NCBI RefSeq assembly: GCF_037975245.1
Contig: NC_092568.1
Span: 7,177,501 to 7,241,500 of the forward strand
Source of the DNA: Apostichopus japonicus
Taxonomy: Eukaryota; Echinodermata; Holothuroidea; Aspidochirotida; Stichopodidae
Direction: 5' to 3'
DNA length: 64,000 bases
The notes below the pieces were generated by a model. It had not been told where the DNA came from and did no database searches. It saw only the letters and a list, made by a program, of their open reading frames with translations. Positions 1 to 12,090 of the stretch are shown here, one piece after another (the stretch's first letter is position 1; each line of letters opens with the position of its first letter). The position numbers and the translations under genes are program-made.

Positions 1-43
1 ATATGGGTTAATCCCCCTAATGGATCTTAATGGTGGTACTCAC

Positions 44-3000
44 AAGGTTCATATATTCTAATTTACAAGTATTGTCATACGTTATTGAATCATTGTCCCC
101 GATGACAGCATCCACTTCCTCTTGTAGTCTGAAGAGCAAGGAGCAAGAAAAACATGAAATTCATAGTTTTTATGACAAATAATGCCAAACACTACCACGT
201 CTTTGGAGAAAAAGGAATGAAATTCTGAATATGGCCTTGAAAGAACCTATAGCTTTCAAAACCTTCATTTAATAAAATCAATATCATATTGCTGGAGCAA
301 TTAAATAAATGATGGTAGGAGACTCAAGAGATAGTCAATATTGTTGATCATAACCAGATCCTTCTTTTAAGACTTACAAGCTAGTTTCTTTGTTTCAAGA
401 GCTGGGAGGTTTTTAAAGGTTTTTGAAGGTTAGGTAATAGCCTACTTTCCTCACTTTTTGTAGATGTCGGGATGTCTTCCGACTATTTCATACGTGAAAG
501 ACATCAACTGACCAGTGGTGTCTTGTCCTGCAAGTAAAGAGAAATTCTTGATAAAACTAAAAGCAGGTAGATTTTACATAATGTCTTCAACACAGTAAAT
601 ATTCTATTAATAAAAGAAAAGAAATGCTGTAGTAGTTTGATATTATTTTACTGATGATACTTCGGTTACCAAATGTCGTCAATATAGGGTATGGAACCAG
701 CATAATGAAAATCCCTACTATTGGACATAAATTTCTTCCAGAAATTATACTGGCCTCTCTACAAATCTAGGGGAACTGATAACAGGTAACAAGAAGCCAT
801 TGTGTGAGGGAGAGAGAGGGGACGTGATGGATGGGGAGAGAGGGGATATGAGAGATATGGTGTGAGGGGAGGGGGTGGGGGTTAGAGGAGAGTGGATGAT
901 AGGTAGAGGAATGAGATGTGAAGGGTATGAGAGATGAGGCAATGTTGGGGTGAGAGAAGAGATAGGAGAGCAAAGGTCTTAGCTGCTTCAAGTGGTAATG
1001 TCGAAAACTTATTAAAAAGCTTGTTGACAAAATTCACAAACCTGCGACAAAAAAACTAACAAATTCATCAATCATTTCCTCCAATCCAAAGTTTCCTTTG
1101 AGACCAGATGAAGCTTGTAAGATGTGAGTCAAGATATCATTTGGGTAATCTCTTCCTTCGTTCATGTCTGCCAGCCTCTCTAAGATACAATTCTTCCCCA
1201 TTTTTCTGATTAGATCGATTGCATCTTGTGTTTTTCTAACGGTGTTTCTCGACGCCTCCCTCGGATCAAACTGCAAAGAAATGCGAAGAATGAAGACAAA
1301 AATGGTCAGAGGCAGAAGTGATTCTATGAAAAAATTTTCGATGCACAAAATATTACCTTATTCATAGCTTGTTATAGTAATGATAAACAACTATTATAGA
1401 GACAGGATTTTACTTGTTTGATAAATTAATGATTATTTATTAATTAGATTATTAAAAAGGAGATAATAACCCAACTATCACCTTTTGTACATGTAATATA
1501 GCTCTTTTCCCCAAACATCTAAGACACATCTTTCTTCGTTTGGGGGGGGGGGGAGATCTCCTAGTCAATATTTGGTGTCCCGGGTGGCTGTCATTTTGTA
1601 AATCTATGATGTCATATCGCCACTAGGGGCTGAAAGCTTTAAACTTTTCCTCTGGTTTTCTTTTCATATTTTTAATGTAGATTGATACCAGTCTTTACAC
1701 TGAATGAATGAATACCCAAAAGTTCAACGCATTATATATATTTTTTTCTCCATTTGCACAGCTCTCCCTGTTTTCATCATTTCTGGTACTATTTAAGTAA
1801 TAAATTACGTTTTCATGTACCTGTTCGTTGGTACCTGGTCTATCACTATATTCAATAAAAGATTATTAGTGATATATAATTCAAATTGTTGGAAATTCTA
1901 CCCCGAAATGCACATTACTTGAAGGGTCAAAATTAAGCTAAAACTCAAGTTATCGAGACAGTTTGAACTATTTCCCACAAGAACGATAAATAAACGAGTT
2001 TTGACTGGCAAAGCAAAACAAGCTGATTTGAACGAAGTATGAGGCCTACCCTTATGAATGGATTTCTAATCTGAGCCATGACACCCGTAAAGGTCTGAGT
2101 TGCAGCCTTGCAGACCTACCCTTATAAATGGATGTACCAGATGAGCCATGATACCCGCGAAGATATGTCTTGCAGCCCTGCAGTGCGGAGCATCACCGTT
2201 GGAGATAACATTGAGATCATTCAACCCGAAAGCCACCTGCATAGAATCGATATTAAAACAAACGACAGAAGGTCAGCCATGTTTCTTTTATATATATAAA
2301 TTAGGAGAACTGTCATTTTGATCCAGGTAAGTTATTCTATCAAGACAAATGGAGAGAATAAAAGAAAAACAGAAAGTTCACAAATGATTAATCATGACAA
2401 ACATGATTAATTGGTGGGTAAACGTGTGAACAGAAGGTTAATCCAACTTTACATTATATAGAGTACAAAGCAGATTTTGAATCTCTTGGCATTCCTTTTT
2501 CTATTTTAATATCTTTTAAATATCAGTTGAATATGAAACTATATTTCAGCTGCCATAATGAATTTGCTTTACACTATTTACACAACGGGAAGAAGCCTGG
2601 CAAAGTCATGTTACCTTTGCAATGATATCCATGGCAACCTTATTAAACTCATCAGCCATTAGTATTTCCGTCTTTCCATCTGCCTTTGGTCTCAGGTATG
2701 TGATCAACTCATCCACACTGTTGTTGTATTGGTACATTAAATCTATCAGATACCTAGTAGAGACCAAACCAGAAGTTTAGGAGTTTGTCTTCATTAGATA
2801 ATTTGTTTGGTAACGAAGGAAAAGAAAAACAAAGCAGCAAGAACAAACAAAACAAGCAAAGGACAAAACCACAAGCAAACAAAGACAAAGAATGTTACCT
2901 ACAGAAAAGCATCTGTACAAATAGGCTCTCCAGCCATTCACAAAATAAACAGAGGGCGCTGCCACATTGGTCCTATCGATTTATGCGAAACTGGACAAGC

Positions 3001-6000
3001 ACTCCGTATGCACAGCAAACCAGTGCTGTATGTTGAGAACTAGTAGTATAATTATTGAGATCTTTTGAAGCATATTGATACGTTTACATATATACTTAAA
3101 GTTTCAAGTCAAACTAATTTTGTTTCAATTGGCTTTATTGCCATCAATGCTTATGCATAATTTGGATACTCCTCAATCTGACTACAGTATTAAAGAGAGT
3201 GTTTAGCCATAGTCCACTCTTAATGAGCACATTATTAACCGAACGCTCCAATCCAGAATGTTCTGTGTCCCAGAAAGTTCTTCCTTTGATCACATTTTAC
3301 ATTTCCAAATCACATAATTGTCATTGTCCCTAAGGTGGTGCAAATTTTGTACAATAACAGATTATATAGTTATTTGTAGGTTCATGTTACCATTCTATCC
3401 TTAAACTGTTACATGCGGTACCCACATCCATGCAAAATACACGTTTTCATATATCCACAACTTCCATGCAGCCTTACAAAACTTGACAAGATTGTCTCTT
3501 AAAATACATCAAACTTGATTATAGGTTTCCATGCATTCTTCGTTATCTACTCTTGTCTAGCGATAGTAATGACCAAAATGGTATACATGCAAATGAGCGA
3601 ATATTTCGTTTTCCTTGACAACCCTGAAAATTCCACCCTGAGTTGATTAAACCCTTACAGTTGTAAGCTAATTGCCCGTGATATGTTAGCACAACCACCA
3701 TCACATAGATATTAAACAAAAAGACTTTGACACTTAATCTTTAAAACTCTTACTATTTGAACTCTCACACTGATAAAACAAACAAATGAATGAATGAGTG
3801 ATTGATAAGATAATTAAATGAAAAGACATACCCTCTTTTAAAAGGTGGACTAAGAATCTTTCTATTCCGTTCCCACCGTTTGTTGTCTAATTCGCTGAAG
3901 AGGCCATTTCCTCCCAGACGTTTACCGCATGCGTTTTGAAATACACCATAAAACTTGTATGGCTTGCTTGTTTTGGTATTGATTAAAAGTTCCTGAAATG
4001 TGTAAAACGTGAGTCGAGTAGAGATTCACCGTATACTCTGACGATTATGATTGAGAGAATGCATCTATGCGTCATTGGAAATTCAAGTAAGCTTTTCACA
4101 GAGACAAGATGCAGTACATCAATCGAAAAAAACGGTTGGCGACATGAAAACAAACCAGCATTAAAACGACTACATTCAAGGGTTATATTTTAATGGTGTT
4201 GGGCAATTCTGATTTTTTTTTGGGGGGGGGGCTATAATTCTGTCAAATTTTCATTCAAATAGTGCTGGGATATTATTATTATTATTATTATTATTATCAT
4301 TATTTTGTTTTTACTATAATTCTGTCAATATTCGCAGCTGTTAAATCTTCTGCGTTATGCTCTTACAAGCTTCAAATGGCATACAAAAAGGTTTGGAATT
4401 TAATTCATACTTCTAAAGACCTTTTAAAAGACCTCTTTAAGAAAATAGACTAACATTTTGCCAGTAACAAGTTAATGCCTGTCATCCAAAGCGTTGATAT
4501 TAAAGTCGACCATACATTTACAACACTATAGGTAAGAGCACTAGAATATTAATGTTCTTTTAGTTGAAACTACTCCCCCCCCCCCCCCCAGTGCCATAAG
4601 CCTCAGAGCAAAAGGAATATCCTATTAAACAAAATGGGTGCAGTAAATAATATTTTAAAGGGCCAGATAATCAGGTTTGGAGTTCGGTGAGTATAACCCC
4701 CTTACAATGACTGTAGTATTTGTGTTGTAATTTTTCTCCCGCTCTTGAGTACCCTGTATCTTTGTTCAATCTTTAACAGAAATAAATATTAACCACAAGA
4801 ACATACTCATAAGCTCACTGGATTCACTAATAGAGTTGTTTTAACTATACTCACCCTCACAACGGAAGGCTCCATGCACACAACAGATGCCTTATCGAAG
4901 ATGTGCATCGCAAAGACAGAGCCATATGTTTTTTGCCTGTAGGTGTGAAGGAGAGGAAGCATGTTAACAGGTTGAAAGATGGTTCCTTATCCATGGATAT
5001 ATAACAAACAGGTTGAAAGGTGGTTACTTATTCATCAATATATAACCAACAGGTTGAAAGATGGTTACTTATCCATCAAGATATAACCAACAGGTTGAAA
5101 GATGGTTCCTTATCCATGAATATATAACCACCAGGTTGAAAGGCGGTTCCTTATTCATCAATATATAACCAACAGGTTGAAAGATGATTCCTTATCCATC
5201 AATATATAACCAACAGGTTGAAACATGGTTCCTTATTCATCAATATATATCCAACAGGTTGAAAGATGATTCCTTATCCATCAATATATAACCAACAGGT
5301 TGAAACATGGTTCCTTATTCATCAATATATATCCAACTATTATTAGAGAAAGTAAAACTGACCACTGATGCAGTTGCATTATCTTATTGGAACAGTCTAT
5401 TCAAATGACAGTCCATAAACCAGGGGACGTAGAAACTATGAAGAACCTTATCCAAAAGTCGGTTCATATATCTAACGTTTTCGGAGCTTGCCAAGTTTTT
5501 TGCCAACCTTTTAACAGCAAGTCCGTAGTCCTAGCTATATTCATGCATTCTAAGCATTATTTCAGAGAGGTGGGGGTCTGTTAAGACATGGATCAGTCTC
5601 TTCATGGAATATCCTGGGTTATGCTTTACTGTAAGCAACACATTGCACTGTTAGTTATAGCCTACTGTGTTTAGACCAAATTGACTCTGAAATTAAACAA
5701 AGATCACTGTCCTATTCTCACACTCAACGATGTTACTTTATTACATATTCCACTCAATTTTTCCAGATCTGTTCACTGAACATGTTATTAATCACCGATT
5801 CAAACACCAATAAATTTCCATTTTGTATCTCACTACGTAAGTTGTACGAGAATGACTGTATCTTGTGCAAACTTAAGTGAAAAATTTCGGATCAGAGTTT
5901 AATATCAACTTATCAATATGACTTTCATTATGGTTAAATGTCATTTCCAGAAAAAGGAGGCTACCATTAAACGTCTGTTTCATCCATTACTTGGACGTGA

Positions 6001-8912
6001 TTTTACCCATTTTAAATTTAACAGTTTAATTGCACGGTTACAACGATTCCAAACCTTGTTTCTAGTAGAAATACTAACGGGAAAAACTCACACTGACAAA
6101 CATAGATTAACTAGTGTGCTGCAGGGTAAACAAAAATGTTGCCCTTCATGGGAAACATCCCTACAAAACAGTCCTAAAATAATCACCACAATGTTGTTTA
6201 CTATATACTGATAAGAAACAATTATAGGTTTGCTCATCTCTTATCAGTACAGTGTACCCTCATTTATAGTAAACCCGTCTCAGGGTTAAAAGGGATACAT
6301 AATTCCTGAAGAGAACCAATTTAATTTTGGTTTGTTTGCTGTTAATCTCTCTGCATAACCTGATGTAGCTTGAATTATCACAAGACCAAGATGTTTAAAT
6401 TTTTGAAATTTTGTGACACATGCGACCTGGCAACATTGGTAGAGTGTGTGACATCAATAGTCATAATTATAGGCATAGATGTATGCCCAGATTATCCCTA
6501 AGGAACTTAACAAAATAAGACATGTAAACGGAAATTACTTTTACAGTGCACAGCATGTCTGCTGTTAATCATCAATGTAATGCACCAACGAAGTGACTTT
6601 TAATAAGTACGAAAGATTTCAATCTAGCAAAGTAACAAGACTCTGCTCTTTCAAAATCAGCAAAATTTAGTTACCTTTTTTACGCATGTTGGGATGATGA
6701 TTTTTGGCCATCATGGGGGGGGGGGGGACTCGTGTTTTACCAATATAGTGCCGGCGCATGTGCTGGGTACATTGTCCACTATCAGACACAAATCTTTTCA
6801 AAATTTGTCGTTATTAAATCTTTCTGATATGTGTACAAGGTATTAGTGTACAATCAACCTATATTATTAACTCCTTTAATCTGTAATGTAAAATGCAGAA
6901 AAGTTGCTAACAAAATTAAGTTACCATTTTACAAGCACCATTGAAAAATGTCCTCCTTCCCTGGCAACCTCTGCGATTTCAGGTTCATGACCCCAAATGA
7001 AACTGAAAGATGCAAGAGGCATATTAACATTAAGGTGATAAGAGTTCATTAGTGATCATTTATACAAAGCAGCCAGTCAATTTAACCAAACACAGCTGAC
7101 CGTAAACATGTAATGACATCTGTAGCGGGCTCCAGCCAAGAACATAACAAGTCTTGTTTTAAGGGTCAATGTGTTTTCTGTGTGTATTTCGTTAAACATA
7201 AAACCGTCAAAAATTAAAAGGAGAAGTAGCAACCTTAACCTTTACAAGGAAATTAATATGCTGTTTGTCAAATCACTATATACTGCTTTGACCTGGCATC
7301 CTTAATTAATGCAAAACAAAACACTCATATAGTCCCTCAAACTTCAAAGGGCATGCGTAGTTTGTGAGTACGTAGTTCAAGTACAAATTTCATGAATTTA
7401 TCATGGCTATCTTCGTTCTATCAAGTATCATCACAGAAGTTCATTCATGTGCGTACCCATGACAACTTGGATGTAGATTGGTGCATTGAAATCAAAGGGC
7501 ACTTCAGAATTTAGGTAAGTCTCGCTCAAATACCCTGATCTCGAACGTAGTTCAAGTACAATTTAATCAAAAATAAAAAAAGGTGCGGCCTATAAGATTC
7601 ACTCACACTTGAACTGCCATACAGTGAAGTTGCAACTAATATTAAGTTAATGAGTTGGTGTTACGCATGCTACGGAACATGAATCGACAGTACATACGCA
7701 CACACAGTAAACGATATGCATTTAGCCCCAAGACAATAGGCTTCGAGGCCTTAATAGTAGCACACTGCAGTTTATAGCGGAGGGTACAACGTCTTACACA
7801 CTGTACTGTACATATGAACATGACCAGGATGCGATACTACGAAGAGCGAGACTTGCACAATTCAACAGGCCTACGAGAAAATACATAGAGCCACAGTAAA
7901 TAGATTATCGTAAACATTTGTGACCTTCAATTTAACATAAACAACATATCAATTTCATAACTTCGGGACTGAACCCACTAATGTAATAACTTCTTCGGAC
8001 CAGACTGGCATTAGCCTGGTAGATCCATAACAATACATGGATTTTTTTAGAAAAGGAACGTGTGGGACGCCGATATGGCAGCCACTAGCAAATTGCTCAT
8101 CGAACAACCGGGACGGCGACTGTTACAACATCCACTGGACTGAGATAGTCAAAAGGATCATCTGTACGACTGCATGACGCCCCTTCTATAATCTCGCAGA
8201 ATTTGATTCAGTTATCACAGTAATGTTCCCAAAAACATTTTCAAAATAGTATCAATCACATACATGTTTCAGCAAACTGGAATATGTTAAAGAATTTGAG
8301 CTGCAACTCATAACCTGAAATAGAACTTGACTAGTCCCAATCTACACCAGGGCTCGAATTAAGGCTTGTTAGAGGCAAGACAGTTTGTTGTTAAGAGCAA
8401 GCTATGAATTAGTCTGGCTTTTATTGAAATAGAATTGTAATGTTTCAGCTTTGAAAAGGCATTTTCCAAAGTAAGAGAAAACACATACAGGTATGAGAGA
8501 AAATTGGTACTTACTGTTTTTTATTCCCCACACTTCAATTTAGCATGCACTCTCAGATGTCCGATTTATAAATCGTAGCTCAACAAACAAGAACATTATG
8601 AGGGAAGGGTGAGTGGAAGTTGTTTATGTAAGCAACAGATAATTTCTGAGTGCAGTAAGACAATTGGTAGGTACACACAAAATTTGCCGTCGGTTACACA
8701 GGGAATGACAAAAATCACCTCAATTGATTGATTCATTGATTTGAGATCAATTCTTTCATTTACCTGCGCTTCTTTGGACATGGTAGATGCCTGTATTTCC
8801 TTCGTACGTATAGAATCTTCACCAGAAAGAAAAGACATGATGAGCAAAGGACGATGATAACCAGTATCACAGCGAGAAACAGTAACCTCAAAAACATTGT
8901 CAAACCTTTCAT
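44..8912 (-). CDS. CYP46A1-like: Gene A: CYP46A-like cytochrome P450, 3'-truncated by window edge (exons 9 to 1)
   Basis: Haem-thiolate monooxygenase, probably a sterol hydroxylase anchored in the ER membrane. Exons in transcript order: 8764-8912, 6925-7002, 4855-4936, 3832-3992, 2615-2753, 2120-2236, 1042-1270, 455-527, 44-128. All have AG/GT borders and compatible phases, with no internal stop. Visible landmarks are an N-terminal hydrophobic anchor followed by basic residues, WERNR (the C-helix WxxxR) in exon 4, and the I-helix motif AGQDTT formed across exons 7 and 8. The K-helix, PERF and haem exons (10-13) must lie left of base 44. From remembered family sequences the order and spacing fit cholesterol 24-hydroxylase best. 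Exons 1-5 and their introns are nearly identical to gene B; exons 6-9 are clearly more diverged. Exon 6 is unusually changed (see its entry). The assignment to CYP46 is firm, the substrate is not. Confidence 0.9.
2048..2117 (-). repeat. Single 70-bp unit in gene A intron 6
   Basis: One copy of the 70-bp unit directly follows exon 6. It carries the B/C-type exon end (GTCATGGCTCAGATTAGAAA) and its own donor-like GTAGGC. Two units in all, counting the exon: probably the ancestral state of the array. Confidence 0.93.
2120..2236 (-). CDS. Gene A exon 6, strongly diverged second half
   Basis: 117 nt, same borders as in B and C (acceptor CTATGCAG, donor AGG/GTAGGT). The first 17 residues are identical to gene B. 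Of the remaining 22, 12 differ: HCRAARHIFAGIMAHLVHP instead of FCKAATQTLTGVMAQIRNP. The block of change coincides with the segment that forms the 70-bp repeat elsewhere, while the single intronic repeat copy next to it keeps the B/C-type sequence. It remains open and in phase, so it is probably functional. Confidence 0.82.
4966..5336. repeat. 41-bp minisatellite, gene A intron 2
   Basis: About nine copies of a unit such as AACAGGTTGAAAGATGGTTC followed by CTTATCCATCAATATATAACC. It starts 30 bp upstream of the exon 3 acceptor in transcript sense. Alternating variants (GATGATTCC / ACATGGTTCC) form an 82-bp higher-order pair at the far end. Confidence 0.95.
5337..6924 (-). other. Gene A intron 2 remainder, nothing recognised
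   Basis: AT-rich sequence with a 12-base G run near 6716. The open frames at 5387-5584 and 5918-6211 recur in gene B, but the second is cut there by a one-base loss, so they are not conserved genes. The gene B counterpart is 35683-37269. Confidence 0.6.
7370..8160. repeat. Intron 1 segment that recurs in the spacers
   Basis: About 790 bp of gene A intron 1 (from TTCATGAATTTATCATGGCT to GACTGAGATAGTCAAAAGGA) recur at 10445-11228 in the A/B spacer. In the other unit they occur in gene B intron 1 (37715-38505) and at 41455-42215. Identity is high with small indels. Function unknown; it may be an unrecognised mobile element. Confidence 0.75.
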
Positions 8913-8965
8913 TCTTTTGTATAAATAACCTGTGAAATGAAACAGAAAATGTTCCCTTGGTCATC

Positions 8966-8968
<3 letters not shown>

Positions 8969-9024
<56 letters not shown>
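8969..9024. repeat. (TA)n microsatellite about 57 bp upstream of gene A start codon
   Basis: About 28 TA dinucleotides. It is in the promoter/5'UTR position of gene A and is slightly longer than the copy at gene B. Confidence 0.95.
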
Positions 9025-9027
<3 letters not shown>

Positions 9028-9173
9028 TTCAAGATTGATAATACATAGAATGACTAAGTGATGCACACTGGACATCTGTGCAAATGGTCACAGAATTGAG
9101 CTTCAAGAGCTTCAAGCTTGCTGACTAGATATCCTATACCCACACCTAATCAGTAATCACACCCTCCCCCCAC

Positions 9174-9818
9174 CAGGGCCGTCTTAACGCATGGGCCCAC
9201 TGGGCCCTGGCCCAGGGCCCCGCGATGTCAGGGGCCCCGCAATCGTAGTAACCCCATGTCTTAATCTGGGAGGAAAACTTATTGAATAGGCCATTATGCC
9301 TGATTGAATTCGATACTTGACAACTTGTGACGAGAGTTAGTTAAACACTTGAGAGTTTGACATTAAATATTCGAATCTGAGTTGGCAACCCTGGAATATA
9401 CAATGCCCCGAAGGCTTACAACACCTCAAAACACCTCAAAAAGATTGACTTTCAGCCAATTATACAACAGTTTACGATCAAGAAATGCCGCAAGTTCCGT
9501 TAGTTCCCCCAGTTGCAAGACTCAACACAAGGGTGTTACAAATGGTGAGTCCAGTATTGTTAGGGAAGGGATGGAGGGCAACTGGAAGATTACTCTTCTA
9601 TAATGTATTTCAGCTTTTAGATATATCACGTATGTTATTCAGCTAAAGTTTTATGCTTTATGTGCGACATAGGTAGGGGTGGTAAATGCAGGCATGTCTA
9701 TGCTTGAGCGATTGTCAAGGATGTCAATTTTTCACGCAACTTTTTTCGAACTCACTTGATTGAGGGGCCCCGCTCCATTGCCGGGCCCGGGGCCCGGTGA
9801 TCTCTTAAGACGGCCCTG
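9174..9818. mobile_element. hAT-like MITE, A/B spacer (645 bp)
   Basis: Termini CAGGGCCGTCTTAA / TTAAGACGGCCCTG, flanked by 8-bp direct repeats CCCCCCAC. Non-coding; the 73-codon open frame at 9382-9603 has no recognisable domain. The GC-rich subterminal palindrome GGGCCCACTGGGCCCTGGCC is a feature of the family. Confidence 0.85.
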
Positions 9819-9840
9819 CCCCCCACCTCCCTCCTATGCA

Positions 9841-11700
9841 ACTCACAGTCTGTGACTATATCGATGGCAACCAGTTACGACTGAGAGCGGGAACGCCCAG
9901 GTGTTGCCCTTAATATTGAAGCACAGAAGATACATTGTAAGTTTGCATGTTCCCTTGCTGTACTGATAGATTAATGTTTGAGTTGCTCTATTGAAAAGAC
10001 AGCTTGTGATCACTTTTTTCGAACGCAAGTTCGATCTTCACAGCATCATTAGGTGCCAACAATATTCATCCTTGAACATGGTCTAACAAAAATAGTGACA
10101 TGTTACAATACTCCCCATTTACTACTACAGTATTACTAGTTTAGAGCAAACTAAGGCCAATACATAGCTTATACTAGGCTAACCTGAGCCAGCAGAGTGT
10201 AATCTAAACCAATAATTATACCGAACCCTAATCTTAGGCTAGCTTGCTTGCTAAGCTAACCTTGGTTAGTCCAGCTTTTTTCACATTTTGTTCTTAACTT
10301 CGGTTGGTTATTGTGTTTAGGAATACAAACCTGATGAATAGTTAGACTAGTAGTAGTACTAGTAGCACTGCAAGTAACACAAACTTCAACCTCTATTGCC
10401 ACCGAAATTTGGAAGTTGTTCAAAGCTTGATAGAACCGAGTATGACAACAACAAATTTCATGAATTTCTCATGGCTATCTTCGTTCTATAAAGTATCATC
10501 ACAGAAGTTTATTCAAGGACATACCCATGACAACTTGGATGTAGATTGGTGCATTGAAATCAAAGGGCACTTCAGAAGTTAGGTACGTCTCGCTCAAATA
10601 CCCTGATCTCGAACGTAGTTCAAGTACAATTTAATTAAACATAAAAAAAAGGTGCGGCCAATAAGATTCACTCACACTTGAACTGCCATACAGTGAAGTA
10701 GCAACTAATATTAAGTTTATGAGTTGGTAATATATATGCTACGGAACGTGAATCGACAGTGCATAAGCACACACAGTAAACGATATGCATTAATTAGCCC
10801 CAAGACAATATACGTAGGGCTTAATAGTAGCACACTGCAGTCATAGCAGAGGGTACAATGTCTTACACACTGTACTGTACATATGAACATGACCAGGATG
10901 CGATACTACGAAGAGCGAGACTTGCACAATTCAACAGGCCTACGAGAAAATACATAGAGCCACAGTAAATAGATTATCTTAAACATCTGTGTCCCTCATG
11001 TAAACATAAAAACATATCAAATTCATAACTTCGGGACTGAACCCACTAATGTAATAACTTTTTCGGACCAGACTGGCATTAGCCTGGTAGATCCATAACA
11101 ACATATGAATTTTTTAGAAAAGAAACGTGTGGGGCGCCGATACGGCAGCCACTAGCAAATTGCTCATCGAACAATATTAAGGGACGGCGACTGTTACAAC
11201 ATCCACTGGACTGAGATAGTCAAAAGGAACTCACCTACTCCTTATCACACCCTCCCCATCCCCCCCCCCCCCTCCTCTGCCACTCACAGTCTGTGACTAT
11301 ATCGATGGCAACCAGTTACGACTGAGAGCGGGAACACCCAGGTGTTGCCCTTAATATTGAAGCACAGAAGATACATTGTAAGTTTGCATGTTCCCTTGCT
11401 GTACTGATAGATTAATGTTTGAGTTGCTCTATTGAAAATACAGCTTGTGAGCATGGCTATCTCATGGCTATCTTCGTTCTATAAAGTATCATAACAGAAG
11501 TTTATTCATGTGTGTGCACATAACAACTTGCAATTGGATGTAGATTGGTGCATTGAAATCAACGGGCACTTCAGAATTTATACGAATTAATTGGTACGTC
11601 AGTTCTTCCATGACGTATGCTTGAACGATCAAATACCCTGATCTCGAACTCCGAATGAAAACTGGTTTAAGGATGATCACATTTTGATGCAAGTAAATTT
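9841..11700. repeat. Tandem duplication of about 1.44 kb, A/B spacer
   Basis: ACTCACAGTCTGTGACTATA starts at 9841 and again at 11282. The second copy is incomplete: it jumps at about 11450 to the ATCTCATGGCTATCTTCG segment. No recognisable gene; the small minus-strand frame ending EVPVDFNAPIYIQ recurs but has no known domain. Confidence 0.85.
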
Positions 11701-12090
11701 GATATCCGTCAGTTGAACATTTTCACGAATTACAATCATCAACATATCCTGGGAAACCATATTCGGTGCGAAGAACTTCTTTAAAGCACTTGGGCGATAC
11801 CATGATGGTTTGGAAAATTGACCTTTCTTTGATCCGAAACACATATTAGCTTGTCAGGTTCCTGTCATGCTTAACAGCAATTTAGATGTGACACTGCTGC
11901 AGACATCGATTGAGATGAAAATTTAAACAGAGCAAAAAAGGGGTGTTACTAAAACGAATGACAATTGCGTTACACATAACGAATGACAATATGTTGTACA
12001 CACTAAAAAATTGCGCTGACTAAAACGAATGACAGTAAGTGACAGCACAGACATTTGCTTCGACCGGATATCACAGTTCAGACTTCGTGG

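Noticed and set aside
745-1030. Serine/proline-rich minus-strand frames
   Set aside because: Low-complexity GAGAGGG tract in intron 7; not kept in frame in the copies near 24.0 and 58.1 kb.
2777-3043. Overlapping frames in intron 4 (Lys/Asn/Gln-rich on one strand, Cys/Phe-rich on the other)
   Set aside because: Low-complexity AAACAAAG tract; no splice context and broken in gene C.
8596-9075. 159-codon minus-strand open frame as a gene
   Set aside because: It covers exon 1 of gene A in another frame and runs through the TA microsatellite, giving a long IY repeat; the counterpart at 38941-39312 behaves the same.
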